Positions 46,622-57,899 of a stretch of 64,000 bases of DNA are shown in pieces. Each line of letters opens with the position of its first letter. Positions within the stretch are counted from its first letter, which is position 1. The position numbers were made by a program, and so were the translations under genes. Source of the stretch: Dillenia suffruticosa (taxonomy: Eukaryota > Streptophyta > Magnoliopsida > Dilleniales > Dilleniaceae); assembly GCA_033439265.1 (NCBI GenBank), contig JAVTVX010000034.1, forward strand, positions 17,808,501 through 17,872,500. Reading direction: 5' to 3'. The notes under the pieces are model-generated. The model worked only from the letters and a program-made list of their open reading frames with translations, had not been told where the DNA came from and did no database searches.

Positions 46622-48110
46622 TCAAAATATATATAAATCCAATGATTTCCTATGTCCTAAAAAGGAATCTTTCGTAATGGATTTGGTGAAGGGATAAACC
46701 ACCGCATTGTGTGTGGAAATGTACTTGATCATCACTTCACCCTTTTCAATGATATTTCTTACAAGGTGGTATCTGATATCAATATATTTGATCCTACTAT
46801 GATATTTAGGGTCTCGGATGTAGGCAATAGTGACATGATTATCATAGTAAATCATTACTAGCCTCTCACTATTTACTATAACCCTTACGTCATCCAAGAA
46901 TCTCCAAAACCAAACACTCTCTTAAACTGTCATTGAGTATACCACAAACTCAATCTCTATCGTAAATAAAGATACATAGATTTGTTTTTTGCTGCTCGAA
47001 AAAATGGCATCGTTGTTGAGTAAGATAGCAAAACCCAATATCGATTTGGGTCTATCCAGAACGCCCATCCAGTTGGCATCTAAATATCCAATGAGATGCA
47101 AATTACCTTCTCCATAACACAAGGAGAGGTCTGCAGTTCTTTTAAGAGATCTCGTAATCCTTTTCACTACTCTCCAGTAACCCGTTTTAGGATTTAATTG
47201 ATACCTACTAACTAGACCAACTGTATAACAAATGTCTGGTTGTGTACATAATATTGTATATATCAAATTGTCCACTGCACTAGTATAAGGGATTCTACCA
47301 ATCTCCCTTATTTCTTATGAGTTTTAAGGCACATATTAAGACTCAGACCCTCATCTTTAGTGATAGAAATATCTACATAGTTGCAATCACTTATCGTGAA
47401 ATGCTCAAGAATCTTCTTGATGTAGTACTGTGTGAAAGAGCCAACACTCATCTCGAGCGATCCCTCTAGATCTTAACTCCGAGAATGAACTAAGTCTTAC
47501 TTATATAGTTCATATCAAAACTTGATGACAACCACGTTTTAATGGTCATAAGATACTATTCGTTGTTCCCAGCCAATAGAATATCGTCCACATATAAGGA
47601 CATGATCACAAAGGAGTCAAAAGAATGTATCAGGTATATGCAATGATCCTCCTCAATTATCACAAAATCATAAGACATCACCCCATCATGAAACCTCAGG
47701 TGTCATGCTTAGATGACTGTTAATGCCATATATCGACTTCTGAAATCGATAGATCTTATTCTCCTAACCTATAGGAACAAAGCCAGATGGCTGCTCTATA
47801 TAAATCTTCTTATCCAAACTTCTGTTCAAGAATATAGTCTTAATACCTATATGGTATAACTTTAAATCTATGTCTGTAGCAATTACTAAAAGTAAACAGA
47901 TCGAAATAAATTTGACTACTAGAGAGAAAGTCTTCTCATAGTCTACGCCCTCAATTTGAGTGTAACCTTTGGGTACCAAACAGGCCTCATGCCTCTTTAC
48001 TGATCCGTAGGCTTTTCTTTGATGTTAAGAACCCACTTATTCTCAATGGCCTTTATGCTCTCAGGCAAATCAACTAGATCCCAGACTTCATTCATTCTCA
48101 TTGATTCCAT
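46622..48110 (-). pseudogene. Copia-3 reverse transcriptase and RNase H
   Basis: RNase H blocks lie at 46897-46622 (VMIYYDNHVTIAYIRDPKYH, SRIKYIDIRYHLVRNIIEKG) and 47275-46922 (CTQPDICYTVGLVSRYQLNP, YLDANW, SSSKKQIYVSLFTIEIEFVV). RT lies at 47540-48000: GYTQIEGVDYEKTFSLVVKF, then LYHIGIKTIFLNRSLDKKIY, with LYVDDILLAG intact (YVDD codons at 47594-47583). Several stops and shifts separate them. The domain wording differs from Copia-1 and Copia-2, so this is another Copia family. Confidence 0.87.
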
Positions 48111-49179
48111 CTCTTTATCCATGGCATTCAACCAATGGTTCTTTGTAGAACCCACGAGAACCTCTTAGACCGTTTTAGCCTTCTCATCATCCTTAAGAGT
48201 CGTAATGAGAGTATTACCCTCAATTGGGAAACGACATTTTGGTACGTGTTTTCGATTGCTCCTACAAGAAGGGGGAACCACTTCACCTTTACATGGATCA
48301 CTCCCACTAAGACTAAGATCCATAACGGATTCTTTGGTCCGTTACTAGGCTCAGCTAAGTCATTAAACTCGTCTATCTCATAGAAGGTAAAATTCTGATC
48401 AATTTCACCTTTTTTAAGAAATCATTCTCAAGGAACGTTGCACCACGAGACTCAATCTTAGTAAAGTCGAGTCGCATGCACACCTAAGAATACATGTACT
48501 CGAAGCATTCTGAGTATCTTATAAAGTTATATTTTTTTCCTCACAGGCCTAACTTGCTATATAGATATAAGAAATCGTAAACATGCGCGACACAACCTTA
48601 TGGTCTCAAGTGGTTAAGGTTAGGCTATCTCCCTATCCAAAACTCATATGGAATACTAATTATAGGCTTTGATTGAACACGGTTGAGGATGTAGGCTACA
48701 GTGAATAAATATCTCCCCAATAGAAAATGGAGAAATTACCCTACAGTATCATAGACTTCCCTATCTCCAATAGAGTTCTATTCTTTCTCATGACTACTCC
48801 ATTCTGTTGAGAAATAATAGGAGTAGTCAACTATCTTGTAATACTCTCATCAAAACATAGCTCTCTGAATTATACAGACAAATACTCGTGCCCCTAAAAA
48901 TTTTTTAGAGTCTTCACTCTCAAATCTAACTAATCATCAAATATCCCGAAGCATTCCAATGCCTCAGACATGTATGAGATCAGATAGATGTAAGCGAAAC
49001 GTGTGTAATCGTCTATGAACGTAATACAGTACACAAATCCATTTCGGGCTCTCACCATAGGGTTATAGATATTGGAGTTGACTAATTGCAATGGAATCCT
49101 AACTCACATTGTTTTGCCAAATGGTTTTCTTGTAACTTTGTCGACGTGGCAAAATCACATATGGGAAGCTCGACCCGAG
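48111..49179 (-). pseudogene. Copia-3 integrase remnants
   Basis: Minus-strand integrase pieces lie between the pre-integrase region and RT, broken by stops. At 48780-48850 the sequence encodes remains of the QQNGVVERK/MRSM-like block, and 48480-48700 covers the region before the RT linker. Placement rests mainly on position and scattered motifs. Confidence 0.6.
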
Positions 49180-49755
49180 TTAGCTATGCCATATGTTCAC
49201 GTCATCATCAACGCAATTAGATGTAAAAGCAATAGAAGAATAACAAAAATAACCATTAAAAGAAATAACATCCAATAAATACAGTCCATTATGAATAAAA
49301 CTAGAACAAATCAAAGAACCGTCATAACTAATAGAAACATATGAGTTTTCAAAAGATAAAACATATTTTAGGCGGTCTAAACAAACTATAGAAATTAAGT
49401 TCCGTCGAATATTCAGAGCATAAAGAATGTCATGTAAATACAGAGTCTGACCACTTTGTGACTGTAACTTGTAAGTACCAATTCCTTCGATGATGACAAA
49501 TTCTACATTCCCCGTGTAAATCCACATAGCCTGAGGACTCAGTACGGGGAACTCCATGTACATGCTCCTGTCTTGAGCTATATAGTCGGTGGCTCCTGAA
49601 TTTGCAGTCCACAAATGAGATGAATCAATGAATATCGTAGTAGATGAAGCAAAACTCAAACCACATAAAGAAGGACATATCTTCCGCTCGTCATACTCAC
49701 AAGTGAAATGACCAAATCTATCACAAACATAACACTTTACCTTGTTTTTATCCAA
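49180..49755 (-). pseudogene. Copia-3 zinc knuckle, protease and pre-integrase region
   Basis: A 191-codon open frame starts MDKNKVKCYVCDRFGHFTCE. The knuckle CX2CX4HX4C has tyrosine in place of the last cysteine. The protease motif reads LWTANSGATDYI, where the usual DSG is NSG, so the catalytic aspartate is lost (codon near 49602). The GAG-pre-integrase domain follows, with NGLYLLDV, and the frame ends at WHS. The frame is open but the protease should be dead. Confidence 0.85.
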
Positions 49756-51200
49756 CTCCTTCTTTTTGTACTTTTGTACTCTACTGTTAGATTTCTCGGA
49801 TAGCTTCTTCTTGCCTAGAGCTTGGGTCTTCTTTTCATGCTTCTTCCATTTAAATTTAGTGCCTTGAGAGCCCTTGCTCTATTCCAATGCATTAGTATGA
49901 CCGAGTGTGATCTATTCACCTCCAAGCGCTCCTCCTCAAGTTCACAGTACCTGTTCACATCAACGAAAATATGAATACTCTAGTCATGCATTAGATAGGT
50001 TTTCATGGTCTCTCATGAATCAGGTAAAGACTATATCATATCTAATACCTGAAACTCATCCGAAATGGGCTTACCCGTGTTCATTAACTCGATATTTACA
50101 TCAAATGTTACTTCATCGTATGATCAACCCTTTTTTTATAAGTGATAAACTTATAAGTTAGCATCCTTATCTTAGGAGCTGAAACAACACCATAATACCC
50201 TTTTAGGGTGAGCCAAACTAACATAACTATAGGATACTGCTCATAGACTGGAATCATGTCATTATGCATGCTACTAATCAGGATTGCCCAAACCTGGCTA
50301 TTCTTCTTCTTCCACGCACGATAAGTATCCTAATCCCGCCTAGCCTAAAGTGTGGTACCCTGTATCTCATGCCTTATAATCTTAGACAGATTATGCTCCT
50401 CAAGGATAAGCCAAATCTTTCGGTACTAAATATCGTAATTGTCACCATTCACGTTATCCCCCTGCAAAGATTTAGTACGAAAATTTTCGAAATAGCTATA
50501 GACTTTGATATACAGAAAGATAGACATGAATGACTAATTGATTCTTATTCTCACATTTTGTGTACTCTTCAAATCAACAAACATGAAAGAGCTCGAATAT
50601 AAACCCTAAAGAGAATGAATGGATCAATGGAATCATGTACCACAATCGCGTGTGTTATGTGTATGCACCCATGGACACAAGTCGAGTTTTCTTCACCCAA
50701 TGGGTTGCAACAGGGTTCTCCGACTTGGCTACCAGAAACAGCCCTCTTCGACCATATTTTTGTGCTGATTTCGATTAGAAATCAAAATTAAACCTCCTCC
50801 ATTCATCCTAAACTCGATTTTATGAAGGATTCAAGCTCCAAACAAGTAGATCAAGCACCAATGCCACGACACTTCTCGGCCATGTTGGAAAACACAATTT
50901 CCGACAATTGCATTCGCAATTAGCCACTCAAATCAATAGACTTAAGTGTTAGGAACACATTCAAACCAATTTCATGCATCAAGTTGTCCTTAAACTCGAC
51001 AAATCTAAAGATGTAGGGTCACGGTCACTATTCACAACTAAAAACTTCGACCAGAAATTTAATAATCTAACCTTGCTCTAAAAAAATCATATTCATGTTA
51101 CTTTGGTCATGGGTAATCTTGTGAAATTTTTGAATTCATGAAATTATTCGTGATATGCTACACATTTTATATCCAAAAAAATTCTAAAATTTTTTAAATA
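49756..51200 (-). pseudogene. Copia-3 gag and 5' leader
   Basis: Gag remnants lie at 49756-50600: a Lys-rich linker (HEKKTQALGKKKLSEKSNS-like) and upstream pieces in several frames. Between about 50600 and 51212 is a non-coding leader running to the primer-binding site. Gag is badly broken and was placed partly by position. Confidence 0.6.
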
Positions 51201-51224
51201 AATTTAAACATTCTCTAATACCAA

Positions 51225-51746
51225 TGTCAGATTTATTCTACATGTATGCGCATGAAAAACCGTAAAAATTAAATAAGTCAGAATTTTTTGGGTTATACCT
51301 TGATGTGTGGGTCTCCAAATTCCAGACTGAAACTTTTGAACAAAACTCTCAGTCGGGATAGTGATCACAAAATCGAACCACCTCCACTACATCATGACAT
51401 CTCAATCCAAAATCCGATGAGTCACAAATGATCAGAGAAAATTTTCTACTCAAAATTTTCTTAATTCCCTCAATTAATTTCTCACTCTAGAAATTAATCT
51501 TACTCTTAATCTCTCTCATTAATTCTCAATTATCTAAATTCTTTCTATCTCAGTAAAAGTGTAGAGAACAAGAGTTTCTCTCGAACTCTAGTTTTTTCTC
51601 AAAAAGATTTCTCACGTACAAAGAGAGGGAAAGAGGTTTTAAAGGGAGATGGGAATAATGGGTAGCCACCAGTATCCTTAATTTAAATTTTAAATCCAAA
51701 GTTTTACCTTTGGTAAAATGCCCCTACATGTGCATATTAACCAATA
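51225..51746 (-). repeat. Copia-3 5' LTR
   Basis: It begins on the plus strand TGTCAGATTTATTCTAC, next to the primer-binding site. It ends near ATTAACCAATA, where similarity to the other LTR stops. Confidence 0.8.
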
Positions 51747-53647
51747 GTGGGAGTTCAAGGTTCATTTAGTAAAATGTGGAAATCTCAATTTTCTTAAATT
51801 TTTTCAAAGTACGAGAATAATAGCAATTCATATTTTCCAGATTATGCATGGGTGATTTAATTTGTATCTTGTTTACATGTTGAATATATAAATATATGTA
51901 TGTATGTATGTTTGTATATATGTATGTGTGTGTATGTGTGTAAGAGGAGGTATTGAAAGTCGTACCATTTAGGGCATAGGTTCTTCATTCCAAATTCCTC
52001 GTAGTTCGAGTCAAGTATCTAAGCATTCGACGTCTACATTATCGACAATAGCACTTCAATATTTTGAAACGCTTCTCTATTCCATCCAAAAGATAAGGTG
52101 GAATAATACAAAAAATTCTACCTAAATTGATCACTACAAATTTAATATTTTCAAGTTCCAAACTTGGATTTGAACCTTATTCTAAGTATCCCTATATTTA
52201 GAAATAAATTTTCAAACCCTTGAGAAATGGAAAGGAGGTGAACGATGGGTATACGGGGCATGCAATGCATAGTGCCACCTGCTTGTTACGGACCCACGAT
52301 GGACTTAAATTCAATAGGAGAATTCTACTCAAAAAATTGTTCTGTTAGGTGAGAGAACCTATTGGATTTAAGTATTATTCTATAATTTCTTATGGATTCG
52401 ATATGAGACTCGTAATATTGCCCACCCCTTGAGAAACCAAACATCCATGGATGGCTCTCATTTTGTACTCTTCACTACACTAGGTATCTCTTTTCCTTTC
52501 TGGATGGCTCTTACTCTAGACCTTATCAAGTATCAAATAGTCCTTTTCTAGGTATCCATTTTCCATATTGGACCATCTCTCAATAAAAGTATCAATTGTT
52601 ACAGACCCATGATGGACTCAAATTCAGTAAAAGAAATCAGTCCAAAAGATCAATTTGGTTAGGTGAGAGAAACTATTAGATTTAAATACTATTCTATGAT
52701 TTCTTGTGAATCAGATGTGCGACTCGTAACACTGCCTAAGGGACGCGACATGAGTATAGGTGAGCGTGGAGCCCACTAGTGGGATCCCACATGTATTTTT
52801 TTTTTTATTATCCTTTTATTTAATTTAGAAGAATCATTTATTTTCTTATAAACGCTTTCCAAAATTAGAAAATTTTTCTCAAATTAAATATTTAAAATTT
52901 TCTTTAATTAAAAAATTAACCTTCTAAAAACTATTTTCAAAATAGAAGATTTTCTCAAACTAAATATTTATTAACTTTTTAGGGAAAAATGAAAATCATA
53001 TTCTTTATTTCTTTTGGATCTTTTTGAATATCAAGATATACTAAGTTTCTTGCAAAATTTATTTTGCATATTCGTAATCCAATTCATAATTGATTCTCAA
53101 GGTGGGGATATTCAAAGTCAATAGTGATATTACCCAAGGATAAGCAAATTATTTTCTCTATCATATCATTGATTTGAGGAAGTGACAAGAGAATAGGAAC
53201 TTGAGCAAGAAGAAGAGGAAAGCTATGGACAATGGGAATGAGGACAAGGAATGTTGGAGACATGAGGATTTTGATAAATCATCTTTGGGGCTAAAGAAGA
53301 AAAGGACTCTCTTTCTCTCTCTATATTGGATACAAAGCCTTGAGGGTAGCATGGGAAAAAATGTTGGAGTGCCAACAGAGAAATGATGTTGTCCACCTTA
53401 AGCGAATGGTGAAGAGTACTTTGCCTTAAGCGAATGTAAAATGCCAAATATTAAAAAATTTTGAGATTTTAATATAAAAGGAGCATAAACCAAAGTATCA
53501 AACATCATTTCCATAATTAACATAAATATAAGGAAATTAAAATTAGATTAGGGTTTGGGGCCTTTAGGTAAGACATTATGGCTTTGCCTTTGTTTTATCC
53601 AAAAAAGAGTAAATGAAATATACTTGAAATATTTCAATTGGCATTTA

Positions 53648-53648
<1 letters not shown>
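51747..53648. other. intergenic stretch with microsatellites and a spaced duplication
   Basis: No gene recognised. A (GTAT)n-type tract lies at about 51894-51944. A 61-codon Lys/Glu-rich open frame at 53201-53386 has no recognisable domain. Confidence 0.5.
52284..52737 (+). repeat. two 140-bp direct repeats, 314 bp apart
   Basis: Copies at 52284-52422 and 52598-52737 both start GTTAC(G/A)GACCCA(C/T)GATGGACT. They share GGTTAGGTGAGAGAA-like and TTGGATTTAAGTATTATTCT-like blocks and end with GACTCGTAA(T/C)A(T/C)TGCC. They are diverged and in the same orientation. I do not recognise the family. Confidence 0.7.
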
Positions 53649-53679
<31 letters not shown>

Positions 53680-53682
53680 TAT
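53649..53682 (+). repeat. A-run and (TA)n microsatellite
   Basis: An A run followed by a TA tract ends exactly where the next LTR begins. The far end of that element is also followed by ATATAT, so the element seems to have landed in a TA microsatellite. Confidence 0.85.
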
Positions 53683-54395
53683 TGTTAGAGGTGGGTTGTG
53701 ACTTCACAGATGATGGTTCTACTGATTCAAATGAGATGATTAGTCATCGATCGATTCTGATCGGCGAGAATTGCAAAGAACCATCAAAGGGCTCCTGCGA
53801 GGGATACTCCGACAATCAAGTCAAAAAACAATTTTTGAAAAGAGAAGAATAGATTGAAGGAGAGCATGTATACTTTTTGCGTGCTACGTAAAAGTTTAGA
53901 AAGAAAAAGGATTTACCCAGCCAACAGGACTGATGACGTATATAGTCTGCCCACATGAGTTCCATATGCTTTCAGGGTGTTAAACCCTAGTTTTCTTGTG
54001 GAGATGCCCCAAAATTGCAAGGATCATGGTGAGAGATTCTAAAAAATTTGAAATACTATTATTCGAGGAGGTCTAATTCATAAACGATTTTATTTCCTTA
54101 TCAGCAGTAGTCAAACGTTTACTTTCTTATTACGGGAGGTTGACTTCGTACTTTAACGGGAAACATATATTTCCTTTAGTTGAATAAGGTCATGGAACAC
54201 TAAGCAAATCTGAGAGCCGATCAAGTAGTTACCGATAAGTCCCATATTGGGAGATAATGGGCCTTTGGTTTATATTCCATCACTTGCTAGTGATATGTCC
54301 CATATTGACGATACGCTTTTGGTCATGTTGTGTCCAATGGGTCATGGATTCGAAAAAAGTCCCATAATAATGGGCCTTTGGTTTATATTCCATCA
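53683..54395 (-). repeat. 3' LTR of the Tat-like element (713 bp)
   Basis: It is longer than its partner because it keeps a middle segment missing there. A 33-nt sequence, starting AATGGGCCTTTGG and ending CTTGCT, occurs twice, at 54256-54288 and 54369-54401. The second copy spans the LTR edge, so the first copy looks like a duplicated LTR/internal junction. Confidence 0.82.
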
Positions 54396-54559
54396 CTTGC
54401 TCCCGACTCCTAATGCCATTCCGTAATAAAGACTTTAGGACTAGCATTAAACAAAGAGGATTTGGAAAAGATGTTAGTATGCCGCATTAAATGTGGCACG
54501 CACCGTTTTGACTTCCATAAAGTTTCTTCAATATGTTTTAAAAGATGTGGTGTCAAATT

Positions 54560-56820
54560 GGTTCGCGCTCTATTGTGTCTGCTTTTTGCTAATTTTTGCT
54601 TCCGATCAGAAAGGCAATCCGCAAGTCACTTCCTTTGAAATCCCTAAGCGATACTCAGAGAATTGAGTCGAAAATGGTTAGGGGTTCAACTCATGGGTTT
54701 ATCAAGGTATCAATGACATTAGAAACCTTATGACAAAGGAGGAAATTCAGGGTATTCAGAATGGCATGCTATTGGGAGATAATTACGCCCTTTGTTCAGC
54801 TACGGATGAGGACAGGACAAATAGGTATCAAACACCCATGTCCCGATATACAAACCACATGTCAATTATGGCTTAAAGGTGCCGTATACAAGCAACATAG
54901 CCCATGTCTTGCTCGATTGGAACATTTTTTTGATGATATTGATTCCTAGAGCTTGGGGCTTGGTGGTTACTATGATATCGTAATGAGTTTCTGTCATCTT
55001 TGCTTTGATTTTGAAATTTTGGCATCAATGTTCTCTCTTAAGATATGCGCTCACGGGGGGTCCACTGAAGGAGGGTTTTTTCTACAAACTAGGACAAAAT
55101 TAAACTAGGAGTTTCCTTTTAAAGAAACCATCGACAAAATTTGGATGCACAAGTATTTTTTTGTAGAGTTTTTGAATAAGAACTTAATACCCGTACTACC
55201 AAAGGCCAATGGGGAGCCACTTCTTAAGTTAAAGACCCCTTAGACTTTTCGTCATTTGAGGTTTGTTTGTTTGGTTAGTGGTTTTTGCAAAGCCAAAGAT
55301 AGACGTATTTGGGTGGAAGTTTGGGAGAGAAGAGGAAGATTGAAAGATCTCTTCAAATGGAGAAGAAGAAGAATGATCTTGCGGGTGTTCTTGCTTCTCC
55401 TAAGGAAGAGGACTTTAAGGAGATTATATCGAGTAGGCGGATGAGGCTCGGGTCGAAGAGAAGGACTATTGAGATAGGGAGCATGTCTAATGCTAGGGCT
55501 GATAACGCTCCTATCTCGACCTCAGTGCAGAAGAATAGGAGGACTAAACGTCAAGCTCGTCAGGTGAGGTCATGAGAGGGAGAGATATAAGGACCTTCGG
55601 GTGCATTAAGGGATGTCGGGATTGAAGACTTCGAGTTTGAGGCTTGAGTATATATGGAAGTCCAGGAGGAGTGCCTAAGAGGCATTGATATGGATGATGA
55701 GGATGCCATGGAAAGGGCGAAGGGAGGAGACGAAAGGGATGAGGAGGTTGAAGATCGCCTCCCCTAAAACCCTGAAAAGGTGAGGGAGGAAGTAAGAGGA
55801 GAGGATAATGGGAACTTGGAGAGTGCTCCCTCATGATCAGTTGAGGTTCCCAACACGGGGCCGTCTTCAGCTGTTCCTTTGATACTGGGCAAGTAGAAAG
55901 TATCCAGGAGACTCGCTCTTGAGTCTTTTATTCCTCTTTCATCTTTTGATAAACGACGTGGGCTGCGTGAACATAGGACCATAATTATCGGTGCTGGCAA
56001 CTATTGTTATAGTTATCTTAATGATAACGAGGTAAGGAAGATAGCAGAACAGGTGGATTTTCGTCATTCTAATTTGGAGCTAAACAATCTGTCTCTCAAG
56101 CAAGGCGATGAGGTCATTATGTCCTCGGGCCTCATGGTATGATTGCCTTAAAGTGTACTTTATTTGTATCCCTGGTCTCTGCATATGACTCTTCTTGTTT
56201 CATGTAGGCCATTATCTTGATAGAGTTTTAGAAGTTGAGGATGCAGCAAATGATAGATCATTTGAAGCATCGAGATGATGAGATGGGTGCAGAGTGTCGC
56301 AGTTACTGGATGTTCTGTCACAAAAGGAGGAGATAGCATCTATGGCCGCTCTGAATGCTCAGGATGAGGAGGTAAAGTGGTTAAAAGTTGAGTAGGATAT
56401 GGCACTTCAACAGTGTGAGGTTCTCTCCAAGAGGTATTAGAGGTAGAAGCTAGGGAATGTGATATATGCCTATACACAATGCAAAAGCTGGCCAAGATGC
56501 ATGATCGAGCTCTAAATGCCATTGAATAGAAGATATTGGAACTAGGGAAGGCTATCATGAGGGCCATAGATCAGTAGATGTGCACTCGATGTAGGTGGGG
56601 TAAGAACCTACAGTGTGCCAAGGAGATTATTGACCGTGCGAGGCTTTTGGGGGCCATGCCCCTGTACATGGTGAGGGCTAGTCCTAAAGCACCCAATAGT
56701 GATCTTGCAATCGTTCCCGTGAGTGGCGTGCCCTTAAAAGTTGTTGATGAGAACGCTATTGTCGGTGCGCCTCAAGTTGATTTAGGGTCCCCTAATCTCC
56801 CGTCTTCATCTCTTTCTTAG
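54560..56820 (+). pseudogene. antisense additional ORF of the Tat-like element
   Basis: Plus-strand pieces of one degraded ORF lie on the strand opposite to gag. At 54837-54980 the reading HVPIYKPHVNYGLKVPYTSN, then WNIFLMILIPRAWGLVV, resembles the conserved start of the domain known as putative gypsy-type transposon protein (Transposase_28/plant mobile-domain-like). IDKIWMHKYFFVEF follows at about 55130. Lys/Arg-rich and coiled-coil-like segments cover 55300-56600. A C-terminal frame at 56578-56820 ends LGSPNLPSSSLS at a stop. Stops and shifts break it. The function of such ORFs is unknown. Confidence 0.6.
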
Positions 56821-56987
56821 TTGTGTTTTCTACTTCCTTCTGATCTTTGTATGCTTCTGAAAGGACTAATGAAAGAATTCAATTGTTTTCTTCATGATCG
56901 GGCATTTAAAATCCCATGTTTGTAATTTACTTTATTACGCATAGCGAATAGAGTCCCATCGTGGGGACGCAATCATTGTTGAAAATT

Positions 56988-57390
56988 CGTTCATTTGAAA
57001 GAAAGAGAGAAATAATGGGTCGTACCTACCTAACGAGGAGATATATCCATTGTTGTAAGTATGTTCATTCGACAGAGTGAGCCATACCTATTTGGCAAGG
57101 AGACGCATCCCTTATTGTCGATGCCTTCATTCGGTAGAGTGGGTCATACCTATCCAACAGGGAGACGCATCTCTTATTGTCAGTACATTCGTTTGATAAA
57201 GTGGGCAGTACCTACCAAGCAGAGAGATGCATCTCTTATTGTCGGTACGTTCATTCGATAAAATGGGCTATACCTACCCGATAGGAAAACGCATCCTTAT
57301 TGTCAGTACGTTTGTTTGACAAAGTGGGGTGTACCTACCCAGTGGGGAGATGCATCCCTTATTATTGGTATGTTCGTTAGATATAGTGCA
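56988..57390 (+). repeat. minisatellite, about seven units of 61-63 bp
   Basis: Units begin with variants of GTTCATTCGACAGAGTGGGC and contain TACCTACC, GGGAGACGCATCCCTTATTG and TCGGTAC. Unit starts are near 56988, 57062, 57122, 57184, 57247, 57308 and 57369. The array lies between the gag end and the antisense ORF. Tandem arrays in this position are known in Tat/Ogre elements and can seed satellite DNA. Confidence 0.88.
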
Positions 57391-57899
57391 TTTGGTGACG
57401 TGTGTCCAGTGTGACGGTACATCATACGAGATTAACAAAGCAAATTGTTTCGAGTAAAGTAACCATATTGTAATCAATGGGAGAAGTAGTAGGATACCAA
57501 ACCAAGTAATCATAAGAGAAAGAGATTCAGAATTCCTAGAGAGGGTTTGCAAGGGATTTCAGGTTACAGGGCAGTGTTTTGATACCTGTTGAGGTCCTGA
57601 ATTTGATTTTCATATGTTTTGTACTCGACAATGCCTCTAGGTCATTCAGGCTATACCGGACTCGGATAACGTTATAAAGCGAGAGCTGTATAACCACGTT
57701 GAATATCATTTAGCATTACGTGATTAGGTGAAGTCCCGAGAGTAACAAGAAGTAAAATGGTGCCTTCAAGATATATCCACTCACTCGAGAATCCTTTAAT
57801 GAGACTGGCATGAGGCTATAGGTACATTTAAGTAAAGCCCATCTATTAAAAAGAATTCAAGTAGAGAAGGTTACAGTCAATCCCTGGTCTACGAAGATT

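Larger units (their letters stand above)
45440..51746 (-). mobile_element. Copia retrotransposon with both LTRs (Copia-3), inactive
   Basis: LTRs at about 45440-45948 and 51225-51746 share long blocks: CAAAACTCTTGATCGGGATG vs CAAAACTCTCAGTCGGGATA, GTCACAAA(C/T)GATCAGAGAAAA, and CAAAGAGAGGGA(G/A)AGAGGTTT. A primer-binding-site-like TTGGTATTAGAG on the minus strand (51213-51224) directly abuts the right LTR, and a purine-rich GCAAATGAGAGA abuts the left. Gag to RNase H lie on the minus strand between. I found no matching TSD, so the outer LTR edges are uncertain by several bases. A second copy of the family starts at 61405. Confidence 0.87.

Noticed and set aside
50860..50885. Second primer-binding-site-like sequence in the Copia-3 leader
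   Set aside because: On the minus strand it reads TGGCATTGGTGC, a poor match, and no LTR edge lies beside it. The site at 51213-51224 abuts the LTR and fits better.
53201..53447. Short Lys/Glu-rich gene candidate
   Set aside because: Frames of 61-74 codons on both strands, with no motif, promoter or splice context.
56988..57390. CRISPR-like array from regularly spaced repeats
   Set aside because: Repeats are contiguous, diverged 62-bp units without unique spacers, in a plant retroelement. This is a minisatellite.
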